From Candidatus Eremiobacteraceae bacterium (GTDB taxonomy: Bacteria > Vulcanimicrobiota > Vulcanimicrobiia > Eremiobacterales > Eremiobacteraceae), in contig DATFYX010000044.1 of the NCBI GenBank assembly GCA_035314825.1, forward strand, positions 62,001 to 126,000: a stretch of 64,000 nt of DNA, given 5' to 3'. The notes beneath the pieces were generated by a model. The model worked only from the letters and a program-made list of their open reading frames with translations, was not told where the DNA came from and searched no databases. The position numbers were made by a program, and so were the translations under genes. Of this stretch, positions 26,097 to 34,282 are shown piece after piece (positions within the stretch are counted from its first letter, which is position 1; each line of letters begins with the position of its first letter).

Positions 26097-27043
26097 GCGA
26101 ACTCGCGCGAGCGCGTCAGCGCCACGAAGACGTCTTCAAGCGACGGTTCGATCCGCTCGATCCCCTCGATTCCGGCCCGCGCCGCAGCCAGGTCGGAACG
26201 CAAGCGCTCCGGCGTGACGTCTGCTGCGACCACGAGATGCAGGTCGCGCCCGAAAATCGTGACGTCCTTGACGTAGGCCAGGCCCTTGGCCGCAGAAAAC
26301 GCGGGCATGACATCGACCGTGTGGACGGCGTAGCGGACGGTTCCGGCCGGTTGCACGCCTGGCAAGTGCCGCAGCTCTTCGAGCGTGCCGAGCGCGATGA
26401 GCTCGCCATTGAAGATGTAGCCCACGCGCGAACAGCGCTCGGCCTCGTCCATATAATGCGTCGTCACGAACAGCGTGACACCGGTCTCCGCGAGCCTGAA
26501 AAGAAGATCCCACAGATCCCGGCGCGCGACTGGATCGATGCCTGCGGTCGGTTCATCCAAGAACAGCACGTTGGGCTCATGAAGGAACGCCGTCGCTAAC
26601 GCCAGCCGTTGCTTCCAGCCCCCGGAAAGTTGAGCGGCTAACCGATGGCTGTACTGGCCGATTCCCGCAAGCTCGGTGACCTCGCGTTTGCGCCGCTCGC
26701 GCCGCGCCTTGTCCAGATTGTATGCACGTCCGTAGAACTCGAGATTCTCGTCCACCGTCAGATCGCCGTACAGCGAGAACTGCTGTGACATGTAGCCGAT
26801 GGCGGCGCGCACCTGGTCGCCTTGGCGCTCGACATCGAAACCGTCGACGCTCCCGCGGCCGGCGTTGGGGGTCACCAGCCCGCATAGCATCTTGATGGTG
26901 GTCGACTTGCCGCTCCCATTGGGTCCGAGGAAGCCGAAGATCGAGCCGCGCGCGACGTCGAAGCTCAGGTCGCGCACGACGGTCTGCTCGCCGTAGCGTT
27001 TCGTAAGCCCCTGCGCGACGATCGCCGGGCCGGCGCCGTTCAT
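26093..27043 (-). CDS. ABC transporter ATP-binding protein of the YbhF type
   Basis: The 316-residue protein contains Walker A GPNGSGKST (about 39-47), the signature AQLSGGWKQRL and Walker B VLFLDEPTAGIDP, followed by FVTTHYMDEAERC. The last 90 residues form the accessory domain typical of ABC-2 drug exporters. It is single-domain, unlike the tandem-ATPase YbhF of E. coli. Its ATG and TGA overlap the neighbouring HlyD and permease genes by four bases each. It powers the exporter encoded by this operon. Confidence 0.93.
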   Translation of the reverse strand: MNGAGPAIVAQGLTKRYGEQTVVRDLSFDVARGSIFGFLGPNGSGKSTTIKMLCGLVTPNAGRGSVDGFDVERQGDQVRAAIGYMSQQFSLYGDLTVDENLEFYGRAYNLDKARRERRKREVTELAGIGQYSHRLAAQLSGGWKQRLALATAFLHEPNVLFLDEPTAGIDPVARRDLWDLLFRLAETGVTLFVTTHYMDEAERCSRVGYIFNGELIALGTLEELRHLPGVQPAGTVRYAVHTVDVMPAFSAAKGLAYVKDVTIFGRDLHLVVAADVTPERLRSDLAAARAGIEGIERIEPSLEDVFVALTRSREFA

Positions 27044-28161
27044 GGGCTGACTTCGACGGTCGTGCCACCGCGCAGCACGCGCTCGGGATCGCTGACACGC
27101 ACTTTGATGCCGAACACCAGGTCGGCGCGATCTTCTGCCGTTTGCACGTCGCGCGGGGTGAACTGCGCGCTGGAGTCGATCGCCTCGACGTGCCCGTCAA
27201 ACGAGCGCTTGGGAAGCGCGTCCGAGTGCACGCTGACGCGCTGCCCTACTCTCATCGGCCCAAGCATCGATTGAGGCACGTAGACGCGCACGAACGGGTC
27301 GACGAACTCGTCGACGCTGGCGACCGAAGCGCCGGCCGCCACGAGATCTCCAGGACGTAGATCGAGATCGTTTATGATGCCGTCGGCCGGCGCCGTCACG
27401 GTCATCTCAGCCAGACGGGCCTTGGCTGCGCCGACCAGACCCCGTGCGCTCTTGACCGCATCGCGCGCTTGTTGGATCTGATCGGGCCGGGTCCCGGCGG
27501 CGACCAATGCCGCGTTCGCCGCCGCGGCCTCATACGTCTGGCGTGCCGCGTCGATGCCTTGAGGCACCGAGCCGGTGCGCGCCGCCTCGAACTGCGCCTG
27601 CGCCGAAACCAGCCGCGCGTGTGCTTGGCGCGTCGCCGAAAGCGCGGCATCAAGGGCTTGCGCCGATATCGCTCCGCCGTAGAACAGCGTGCGCGCCCGA
27701 TCCGCGTCGTGCTGCGCCTGCGCGGCTGCCGCCTGTGCCTGTTTGAGATTGGCCGAAGCTTCGGCGATCTGGTGCGGTGCGGTGAGCAACGCCTGTTGAT
27801 AGACCGCTTGCGCCTGCGCGGCTTGCGCGTCCGCCTTTTCGATATCTTGTTGTCGCGGACCGGCGAGCAGGTCGGCGAGGTTCGCCTGCGCTTGCGCGAG
27901 CTGACCTTGCGCTTGGGTGAGCGCTGCTTTCTGATCCTTCGGATCGAATCGCACGATCGCATCGCCCTTCTTCACCCGTTGCCCGTCGCTCACGAGCACT
28001 GCGACGATGCGCCCCCCGACCGTGCTGCCTACGTTCGCCGACTCGGATTGCAGCGTACCGCTATAGCTCGTTTGAGCACGGCTGCACGCGACCAGCGCGA
28101 GCAGGACGGGCAGGGCGAGCGTCGCGCACGCAGCAGCAGCGGTTCTCATGCGCGGACTCAT
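27040..28161 (-). CDS. HlyD/YbhG-like membrane-fusion lipoprotein
   Basis: The 373-residue protein has a signal peptide with a lipobox (LLALVAC, acylated Cys26). A biotinyl-lipoyl half-motif (GGRIVAVLVSDGQRVKKGD) and a long Ala/Gln-rich coiled-coil hairpin follow (about 85-235), then the second lipoyl half (TAPADGIINDLDLRPGD) and a beta-barrel domain. Such adaptors bridge an inner-membrane pump to the outer membrane. It overlaps the TetR gene and the ATPase gene by four bases each, so the pump is expressed together with its regulator. Confidence 0.9.
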   Translation of the reverse strand: MSPRMRTAAAACATLALPVLLALVACSRAQTSYSGTLQSESANVGSTVGGRIVAVLVSDGQRVKKGDAIVRFDPKDQKAALTQAQGQLAQAQANLADLLAGPRQQDIEKADAQAAQAQAVYQQALLTAPHQIAEASANLKQAQAAAAQAQHDADRARTLFYGGAISAQALDAALSATRQAHARLVSAQAQFEAARTGSVPQGIDAARQTYEAAAANAALVAAGTRPDQIQQARDAVKSARGLVGAAKARLAEMTVTAPADGIINDLDLRPGDLVAAGASVASVDEFVDPFVRVYVPQSMLGPMRVGQRVSVHSDALPKRSFDGHVEAIDSSAQFTPRDVQTAEDRADLVFGIKVRVSDPERVLRGGTTVEVSP

Positions 28162-28835
28162 GCCTTACCTCGTCTGCTTTGGATGTATGCGAGCGAGAAA
28201 TCTGCGATATGTTCGGCGATCTGGCTGCGGCGCTGCGGCGTCATCTTCAACTGGGGCCAAAGGCGCGCGATCACGGGACCGGTGAGCGGATAGAACAGCG
28301 ATTGGCCCATCACGCTGTGCGCGCACAACCGGGTCGTCTCGTGATCCGGCGGCAAGTCGAGCAGTGCGCCGATGGTCGCCCGCAGACGATCGTATTGCGG
28401 ACGGATCAGATCGTCGACGACCTGCGCGAGCGCCGGCGTCGGCTGGACCAGTTCGTGACGCATCAACCGGAATGGCACGGCCGGCTTATCGCGGCCATAC
28501 AATTGCTCGATCATCGCGCGGATCGCGGCGCGCAAGTTCTGCTCGTGCGGAAGGGGCCGTTCCAAGATCGGGCGCATCGTCTCCCGCACCGGGCCGACGG
28601 CACTGCGCAGCACCTCGGTATACAGACCCAGCTTGTCGTGGAAATAGTAGTTGATGGCGGCGATGTTCGCGCCGGCCTGCAAGCAGATCTCGCGGACCGT
28701 GGCCGCGTGATAGCCGCGCTCGGCGAAGACCTCGGTCGCTGCCGCGAGCAGCTTGGTCCGGGTTGGATCAGCGGTAGGCCGTTCGACCGTCTCTCGCCGG
28801 GCGGCTCGTCTTGCCGACGTTGTTGCAGGGCTCAT
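28158..28835 (-). CDS. TetR-family repressor, CecR/DUF1956 type
   Basis: The 225-residue protein has an N-terminal TetR helix-turn-helix (about 27-72; AATEVFAERGYHAATVREIC and NIAAINYYFHDK). A C-terminal ligand domain of the CecR/YbiH kind follows. It heads the efflux operon. A perfect inverted repeat (28844-28865) lies eight bases before its ATG, so autorepression with derepression by an exported compound is the simplest model. The inducer is unknown. Confidence 0.9.
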   Translation of the reverse strand: MSPATTSARRAARRETVERPTADPTRTKLLAAATEVFAERGYHAATVREICLQAGANIAAINYYFHDKLGLYTEVLRSAVGPVRETMRPILERPLPHEQNLRAAIRAMIEQLYGRDKPAVPFRLMRHELVQPTPALAQVVDDLIRPQYDRLRATIGALLDLPPDHETTRLCAHSVMGQSLFYPLTGPVIARLWPQLKMTPQRRSQIAEHIADFSLAYIQSRRGKA

Positions 28836-28843
28836 GAACAGTC

Positions 28844-28865
28844 ATTTTAAACAATCGTTTAAAAT
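28844..28865. promoter_or_regulatory. Perfect 22-bp TetR operator candidate upstream of the efflux operon
   Basis: ATTTTAAAC (28844-28852) and GTTTAAAAT (28857-28865) form a perfect 9+4+9 inverted repeat, AT-rich against a GC-rich background. It lies between the cecR-like gene and the converging end of the cysteine-cluster gene. Confidence 0.7.
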
Positions 28866-28876
28866 ACCTTCCGCAT

Positions 28877-29569
28877 TCAAGCCTCCGCGATGACGCCTTC
28901 CGCGCGACGTAGGTAGCGCTCCCAAAGGGGCGCGCCGCGCGCTGCAGCTGGCTGGCCCCAGCCCTCGATCAGCACGCAGAGCTCGTCGGGTTGCAGGTCG
29001 TGCTCGAGCGCATCGAGCCGGGCGTAGCGATCCATGAGAAATGCATAGTACTCGTCAGGTGTACGCGTCTCGCCGCGCGGCGTGCTGCAGGCAAGCTCGT
29101 TCCAGCGATGCACCACCGCGGCATAGACGGCCCATTCCATCTGGCTGCGCAGCAGCGACATGCGCCAGGCTGGCGCGTCGAGCGCGTCGGCGTTGAACGA
29201 CTCCTTCGGGCACACGATGTCGTCGCGAAATGTGACCGCGCCGTCGCGCAGCCGTGCCGGAAACACCCGGCACGCCGCAGGACGCAGCGGATAGATGCCG
29301 CAGCGGCAGACCCCGTCGCCGATCTCCATGAGAAACGCGCACTGCTGCTTGCCGTCGCGGCCGGGGTTCTTCGCGAGCACCATCGCGAAGGTCGTCTTGG
29401 TGGCGTCGAGCTTGAAGCCGATGCCGGTCGCTTCGTGTTCTTGCGCGATGTCGACGAACTGCTGGGGGGCGAGGTTTGTGCCGCGGGCGATCGTCCAGAC
29501 ATCGAAACCGCTCAGATTGACGTAGTAGATCTTGCAGCACTCGCCGGTGCAGGACTCACAGGGGTGCAT
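28877..29569 (-). CDS. YkgJ-family cysteine-cluster protein
   Basis: The 230-residue protein begins MHPCESCTGECCKIYYVNLS and continues with QCAFLM, VCRCGIYPLRPAACRVFPAR and a later cysteine in IVCPKES. This is the CxxCx(n)CC...C...C pattern of the YkgJ/UPF0153 zinc- or iron-chelating family. The role of the family is not established; a metal- or FeS-binding protein is likely. The C-terminal 90 residues are helical and not recognised. The gene is divergent from a secreted-protein gene 61 bases away. Confidence 0.8.
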   Translation of the reverse strand: MHPCESCTGECCKIYYVNLSGFDVWTIARGTNLAPQQFVDIAQEHEATGIGFKLDATKTTFAMVLAKNPGRDGKQQCAFLMEIGDGVCRCGIYPLRPAACRVFPARLRDGAVTFRDDIVCPKESFNADALDAPAWRMSLLRSQMEWAVYAAVVHRWNELACSTPRGETRTPDEYYAFLMDRYARLDALEHDLQPDELCVLIEGWGQPAAARGAPLWERYLRRAEGVIAEA

Positions 29570-29630
29570 GATGCGCGCGCCTTCGACGGTGAAGGGGCCG
29601 GACCTCGCGTGTGTGAACGCTAGGAGCCTT

Positions 29631-30344
29631 ATGCGTATACATCATCTGGGCTTCATTCTCACCGCGTGCGCGTGCATGCTCGTGCCGGCCGCCGGCCTCG
29701 GCGCCGCGATGGGCACGCCGACTCCCGCGCCGACGGCGACACCGGCGCCGACGCCGGCACCACCGCTCTCTCCCTTGGAGCGGACCTTCGTCGACACGGT
29801 CACCCGCGATCTCCAGACGCGCTTCACGACGACCAAACAGGCTGCCGCCGCCGGCTACTATCGCTACAATAACGAAGACGAGACCGGCGCGATCAGCTGG
29901 GTGAACACATCGTATTGGAAGAGCGATCCCCAGCACCCGGCGCAGCTGTGGTACGACATCAACGGCCGCCTGATCGGCGCGGACTTCTCGTACCTTCAGG
30001 CTGACTCGGTGAAAGCGCAGACGATGTGGGGCGTTTCGGCTTCGCGCTTCATCGCGATCGAGCAACACGTCCACTACGGCCTGAAGCAGCCAGACGGCTC
30101 AGTGAAGTACGGCGCCGGCTACGGCGCGAAGACGGCGGCGAAGTTCGGCGTGCCGCTGGCAAACCCGACGGCTGCGGACATCGTGAAGATCGGCAAGGCC
30201 AAGGATGCAAGCCAAGTGGCCTTCGTCTTTGAATACCCGGCGATCTGGGATCTGATGGTTTGGCTCGTCCCCAATCCGCTGGGGGCGTTCGCGGAGTTCA
30301 ACCCCGACGTGAAACCGAGCAAGTCCGCCGAGACGAGCATGTGA
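29631..30344 (+). CDS. Secreted protein of unknown function with a Thr/Pro/Ala-rich linker
   Basis: The 237-residue protein starts at ATG 29631 with AGGAG upstream. It has a signal peptide (about 1-25), a linker of TP and AP repeats (about 28-48) and a globular domain. That domain contains SPLERTFVDTVTRDLQTRFT, AAAAGYYRYNNEDETGAISW, HPAQLWYDINGRLIGADFSY and a C-terminal tryptophan-rich part. I do not recognise the family. An earlier ATG at 29532 would overlap the divergent gene and is unlikely. A strong terminator follows. Confidence 0.7.
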   Translation: MRIHHLGFILTACACMLVPAAGLGAAMGTPTPAPTATPAPTPAPPLSPLERTFVDTVTRDLQTRFTTTKQAAAAGYYRYNNEDETGAISWVNTSYWKSDPQHPAQLWYDINGRLIGADFSYLQADSVKAQTMWGVSASRFIAIEQHVHYGLKQPDGSVKYGAGYGAKTAAKFGVPLANPTAADIVKIGKAKDASQVAFVFEYPAIWDLMVWLVPNPLGAFAEFNPDVKPSKSAETSM

Positions 30345-30384
30345 AGCCCGAGGCGCGATACGCCTCGAAGCGGCCTATACCGAA

Positions 30385-30419
30385 GAAGCGCGCCGTGCGG
30401 CGCGCTTCTCTTTATTCTA
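30385..30419 (+). terminator. Rho-independent terminator of the secreted-protein gene
   Basis: GAAGCGCGCC (30385-30394) pairs perfectly with GGCGCGCTTC (30399-30408) around GTGC and is followed by TCTTTATTCT. Ten base pairs with a T-rich tail make a convincing terminator 41 bases after the stop. Confidence 0.85.
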
Positions 30420-30501
30420 CTGGGGCCGGCCGCCGCGTGCCCAGCAAGAGCCAACCGGCTAGGAGCAGGGCGAACGCGGCAAACGATGCGACCATTTCCA
30501 T
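30412..30501 (-). CDS. Possible 29-residue single-span membrane peptide
   Basis: A short frame reads MEMVASFAAFALLLAGWLLL and then a basic tail ending RRPAPVE and TAA. The composition (one 18-residue hydrophobic helix, then positive charges) is what a real small membrane protein would show. It lies downstream of amt on the same strand. There is no clear Shine-Dalgarno, and its end overlaps the T-rich side of the terminator on the other strand, so it may be chance. Confidence 0.3.
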   Translation of the reverse strand: MEMVASFAAFALLLAGWLLLGTRRPAPVE

Positions 30502-30584
30502 AAAGCCATTCTAGCCCGTCTTTGCGCCCCAAGCCTATGTGCACGAGTCGAATGCTTGACGTCGTGCTTGCGACAAGGGTCCGA

Positions 30585-30609
30585 CGGTCGAATGAATTCG
30601 ACCGTTACA
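30585..30609 (-). repeat. Dispersed palindrome, copy 2, overlapping the amt stop codon
   Basis: On the minus strand TGTAA is followed by CGGTCGAATTCATTCGACCG (30604 down to 30585). The TAA within the 5' flank is the stop codon of amt (30605-30607), so the element begins inside the last codons of the gene. Confidence 0.85.
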
Positions 30610-31855
30610 TCTGATAGGCCACCTCGGCGTGCTGCGAGACGTCCAGCCCGCGCTCTTCTTCTCCCTGCGACACGCGCAGCGGTATGAAGCGCTCGATCGC
30701 CTTGAGGATCACAAAGGTCATGCCGCCGGCGTAGACCCACGAGACCGCGACCGCGATCGCCTGCACCGCGAGCTGGTGGGGGTTGCCTGCGAACAACCCG
30801 TTGGCGCCAGCCGCGTTCACGGCGACGGTGGCGAACAAGCCGGTCGCGAGCGCTCCCCAGGTCCCGCCGATGCCGTGCACCGCCCAGACATCGAGCGAAT
30901 CGTCCACGCTGTGCATGCGCTCGCGCCATTGGATGGCGATGTAGCAGACCACGCCGGCTCCGAAGCCGATGAGAATCGCCCCAGCGGGCGTCACGAAGCC
31001 GCATGCGGGAGTGACGGCCACGAGCCCCGCCACTGCGCCGGCGGCTGCGCCGAGCACGCTTGGACTGCCTTTTCGCCACCAGTGGATGGTCATCCACGTG
31101 AGTGCGCCCATGGCCGCGGCGAGGTTCGTCGCGACGAATGCGCTTGCCGCAAGCCCGTTGGCCGCCAGCGCGGAGCCTGCGTTGAACCCGAACCAGCCGA
31201 ACCACACCAGCGAGGCGCCGAGGACGACCATCGTCATGTTGTGCGGTTCCGTGTTGCGATCCGGCGCGACCCCGAGCCGGCGCCCGAGGACGAAGGCCGC
31301 CACAAGCGCCGACACGCCCGAGGTGATGTGCACCACCGTGCCGCCGGCGAAGTCGAGCGTGCCGAGCTTGTTGAGCCAGCCGCCTTGGCCCCACACCCAA
31401 TGCGCGATAGGGTCGTAGACGAAGGTCGCCCACAGCAGCGTGAAGATGACGAACGCCTTGAAATGCTTGCGTTCGGCAAAGCCGCCGGAGATCAGCGCCG
31501 GCGTGATGACGGCGAACATCATCTGGAACACGCAAAACGCGAGCGCCGGGATCGTCGGCGCGTATGAGGACGGCGCTTGGCCGACGCCCTGCAGGCCAAG
31601 CCACTGCAGCCCGCCGATGATGCCGTGGAAGTACCCGAGGAAATTCGCGTCCGGTCCGAAGGCGAGCGTGTAGCCCCAGAGCGCCCACTGCACGCTAACG
31701 AGACATAAGATGAAGAAACTGTGCATGATCGTCGCAAGCACGTTCTTGCGACGCACCAGCCCGCCGTAGAAAAACCCGACGGCGGGCGTCATGAGCATCA
31801 CCAAGGCGGCGGAGGCGAGCACCCAGGCGGTGTCGCCGGCGTTGATCGAGTGCAA
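30605..31855 (-). CDS. amt: Ammonium transporter (Amt/Rh family)
   Basis: The 416-residue protein has eleven hydrophobic helices. Family motifs include VGFFYGGLVRRKNVLATIMH, FAGGTVVHITSGVSAL (first pore histidine region), WFGWFGFNAGSA and VWAVHGIGGTWGALATGLFA (second histidine region). It conducts ammonium/ammonia across the inner membrane. The start is TTG 31855 with AAGGAGG eight bases upstream; an apparent extension to 32092 is not conserved. No glnK-like PII gene is adjacent, which is unusual for amt. Its stop codon lies in palindrome copy 2. Confidence 0.95.
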   Translation of the reverse strand: MHSINAGDTAWVLASAALVMLMTPAVGFFYGGLVRRKNVLATIMHSFFILCLVSVQWALWGYTLAFGPDANFLGYFHGIIGGLQWLGLQGVGQAPSSYAPTIPALAFCVFQMMFAVITPALISGGFAERKHFKAFVIFTLLWATFVYDPIAHWVWGQGGWLNKLGTLDFAGGTVVHITSGVSALVAAFVLGRRLGVAPDRNTEPHNMTMVVLGASLVWFGWFGFNAGSALAANGLAASAFVATNLAAAMGALTWMTIHWWRKGSPSVLGAAAGAVAGLVAVTPACGFVTPAGAILIGFGAGVVCYIAIQWRERMHSVDDSLDVWAVHGIGGTWGALATGLFATVAVNAAGANGLFAGNPHQLAVQAIAVAVSWVYAGGMTFVILKAIERFIPLRVSQGEEERGLDVSQHAEVAYQM

Positions 31856-31957
31856 AAGCGCACCCTCCTTGGGACTACAGTATAGGGCGGCTGCGCGCGA
31901 ATTGCTTTCGACGTTTGTCGAAGAGTGAAGCGCGCGCTTTCGACGAACGCCTGCGCA

Positions 31958-33541
31958 ATGCCGGAGCGCCAACCCACCGTGCTGGTCGCCGAGCCGCTCG
32001 CCCCCGAGGGCGTGGCGGTGCTGCGCGACGGCGGTGTCGAGGTGCGCGAGGCCTTCGACACGGCCCCATCGCAGCTGCGATCGCTCCTCCACGACGTCGA
32101 CGGGCTAATCGTGCGCAGCAAGACCAAGGTCGATGCCGAGATGCTCGCCGGAGCGCCCGCGTTGCGGGTCGTCGGCCGGGCCGGCGTCGGCGTTGACGCG
32201 ATCGACGTCGTCGCGGCCACGCGCCAGGGCATCGTGGTGCTGAACACACCCGACGCGAGCACGCTGGCGACGGCCGAGCACACCATGGCGGTCATGCTGG
32301 CGCTGTGCAGGCACCTGGCCGAGGGACACGAGCGCATCCGCGAGGGCCGCTGGAGCGCGAAGGGCCTGCTCGGCACCGAGCTCGCCGGCAAGACGCTGGG
32401 GGTGGTCGGTCTGGGCCGGATCGGCGCGGCGGTCGCCGCGCGGGCGCGCTCATTCGGCATGGTCCTGCTCGCGCACGATTCGTTCGTGAGCGAAGCGCGG
32501 GCCGAGGCGCTCGGCGCCAAGCTCGTGCCGCTGGACGATCTGCTGGTGCGCTCGGACTTCGTCACGCTGCACGCGCCCCTCACCCCCCAGACGCAAGGGC
32601 TGATCGGCCAACGCGAGCTCGGATTGATGAAGTCGGGGGCGCGGCTGATCAATTGCGCGCGCGGCGGCCTGGTCGTCGAAGAAGCGTTGCTGCAGGCGCT
32701 CGAAGCCGGCCACCTGGCCGGAGCGGCGCTCGACGTCGTGCGCGGCGAGCCGCCACCCACCGACGCGCCGGTGTGGCGCCTGCTGCGCCATCCCAAGGTG
32801 TTTGCCACGCCGCACCTGGCCGGTTCCACGCACGAGGCGCAAGCGCGCATCGCCGCGGATCTGTGCCGCGACGTGCTTGCGGTGCTCGCCGGCCATCCGC
32901 CGTCCGGTTCGGTCAACGCTCCGGTCGCGCCGTCGTCGGCGATGCGCCCGTTCGTCGAGCTGGCCGCGGTGCTCGGCCGGGCCTACGCGCAGATCTCCGG
33001 CGAGCCGACCTTGCCGGCGTTTTCGCTCACGTTTGAAGGCGAGCTCTCCGACTACGATCCGCGCCCGTTCACGGCGGCGTTCCTGGTCGGCCTGTTGCGC
33101 GGCGTGACCGACCGGCGCGTCTCCGTGGTGAACTCGCACCAAATCGCGGCAGAGATGGGGATCGCACTCGAGACGCTGGCCGCGCCGTGCGAGCGCGGAT
33201 TCGCCGGCGCGCTGACGGTACGCGGCGGCCGAACATCGCTTGCCGGCACCGTCGTGCACGGCGAACAACTGCGGCTCGTCGATGTCGACGGCTTCGAGAT
33301 CGATCTTGCGCCGCGGGGCCACATCATTCTGACGCGCCACTCGGACGTGCCCGGCATCGTCGGCAAAGCAGGCACGATCCTCGGCGAGGCGGCGTTGAAC
33401 ATCTCGACCATGAACGTCGCGCGCCGCGACGATGGGCAAGCGCTCATGGTTTTGGGCGTCGACCGAGCGCCCGACGCCCACGTGCTGGACAGGCTGCGCG
33501 GCATCGGCGAACTGCATGACGCGCGCGCGATCGAGTTGTGA
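31958..33541 (+). CDS. serA: D-3-phosphoglycerate dehydrogenase with ASB and ACT domains
   Basis: First enzyme of serine synthesis, oxidising 3-phosphoglycerate with NAD. The 527-residue protein is the long form. It has a catalytic domain (VLVAEPLAPEGVAVL; VGRAGVGVDAIDV), an NAD-binding domain with GVVGLGRIG and the catalytic INCARGGLV/HLAGSTHEAQ blocks, an intervening ASB domain (about 315-450) and a C-terminal ACT domain (RHSDVPGIVGKAGTIL). ATG 31958 starts at the conserved N-terminus; GTG 31925 would add eleven residues. The next gene overlaps by four bases and encodes a phosphatase that could complete part of the pathway. Confidence 0.94.
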   Translation: MPERQPTVLVAEPLAPEGVAVLRDGGVEVREAFDTAPSQLRSLLHDVDGLIVRSKTKVDAEMLAGAPALRVVGRAGVGVDAIDVVAATRQGIVVLNTPDASTLATAEHTMAVMLALCRHLAEGHERIREGRWSAKGLLGTELAGKTLGVVGLGRIGAAVAARARSFGMVLLAHDSFVSEARAEALGAKLVPLDDLLVRSDFVTLHAPLTPQTQGLIGQRELGLMKSGARLINCARGGLVVEEALLQALEAGHLAGAALDVVRGEPPPTDAPVWRLLRHPKVFATPHLAGSTHEAQARIAADLCRDVLAVLAGHPPSGSVNAPVAPSSAMRPFVELAAVLGRAYAQISGEPTLPAFSLTFEGELSDYDPRPFTAAFLVGLLRGVTDRRVSVVNSHQIAAEMGIALETLAAPCERGFAGALTVRGGRTSLAGTVVHGEQLRLVDVDGFEIDLAPRGHIILTRHSDVPGIVGKAGTILGEAALNISTMNVARRDDGQALMVLGVDRAPDAHVLDRLRGIGELHDARAIEL

Positions 33542-34170
33542 CGCTGCTCTTCGTGCGCCATGGCGAGTCGACGTGGAACGTCGAAGGCCGCTTCCAAGGC
33601 CGCCAAGATCCTCCGTTATCCGAGCTGGGCGAGCGTCAGGCGCGAGCCGTCGCGCAGCGGCTCGCGTCTGTGGACCATCCCGCGGCGATCGTCTCGAGCC
33701 CGCTCTCTCGCGCGCGGCGGACGGCGGAAGTCATCGGCGCGGCCTGCGAGCTGCCGGTCGCTTTTGATGAGCGCCTCGTCGAGATCTCGCACGGCGATTG
33801 GGAGGGGCTCTTGCGCACGGAGATCGCCGCGCGCTGGCCCGAAGCGCTCGAGCGCTGGCACGCGTCGCCGCAAGCCGTTCGCTTTCCCAATGGCGAGAAT
33901 CTCGATCAGGTGCAAGCGCGCTTCGAGTCGTTCATGTCGGACGTGCCGGCGCGCAAGACGCCCCTCGTCGTCTGCACCCACGACGTCATCATCCGCCTCG
34001 CGACGCTGTGGGCCGGAGGCCGGCCGATGACGCGCTTCGCGTCGTTGAAGAGCGATAATGCCGCCTTGACCGAGATCGCGTTCGCGGACGGGCTGCCGCG
34101 GCTCGTGCGTGCCAACGACGCGCAGCACCTTGATGGGCTTCGCAGTGATTTGGCACGCCAAGCGCTCTAG
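33538..34170 (+). CDS. Histidine phosphatase (phosphoglycerate-mutase-like), possible phosphoserine phosphatase
   Basis: The 210-residue protein opens LLFVRHGESTWNVEGRFQG with the phospho-accepting His in RHGE. It has SSPLSRARRTAE, the catalytic EISHGDWEG and a second His in VCTHDVIIR. This is the dPGM superfamily. GTG 33538 overlaps the serA stop (GTGA), so the two are translationally coupled. A metal-independent phosphoserine phosphatase of this family is known from Hydrogenobacter, which makes a serine-pathway role the best guess; alpha-ribazole phosphatase or a broad phosphatase are alternatives. Confidence 0.82.
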   Translation: MTLLFVRHGESTWNVEGRFQGRQDPPLSELGERQARAVAQRLASVDHPAAIVSSPLSRARRTAEVIGAACELPVAFDERLVEISHGDWEGLLRTEIAARWPEALERWHASPQAVRFPNGENLDQVQARFESFMSDVPARKTPLVVCTHDVIIRLATLWAGGRPMTRFASLKSDNAALTEIAFADGLPRLVRANDAQHLDGLRSDLARQAL

Positions 34171-34206
34171 GCCCCGCCATATTCTTGGCATCTATTAATT
34201 TCTTAG

Positions 34207-34236
34207 TTGACAAGGCATCGGCGACCATAGTACAGT
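34207..34236 (+). promoter_or_regulatory. Promoter of the BlaI/M56 operon with TAGTA/TACTA half-sites
   Basis: A perfect -35 TTGACA (34207-34212) is followed after 18 bases by TACAGT (34231-34236). TAGTA (34228-34232) and TACTA (34248-34252, repeated at 34264-34268) form spaced inverted half-sites around the likely start point, where BlaI/MecI repressors usually bind. The region is AT-rich compared with its surroundings. Confidence 0.5.
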
Positions 34237-34282
34237 ATCGCTTGAGCTACTAATTCTTTAATATACTAGCCGGGAGGTCGCT

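Noticed and set aside
30459-31688. A 409-residue frame antisense in register to amt
   Set aside because: It is a different frame on the same strand as amt, Arg-rich and without any domain; amt is unambiguous.
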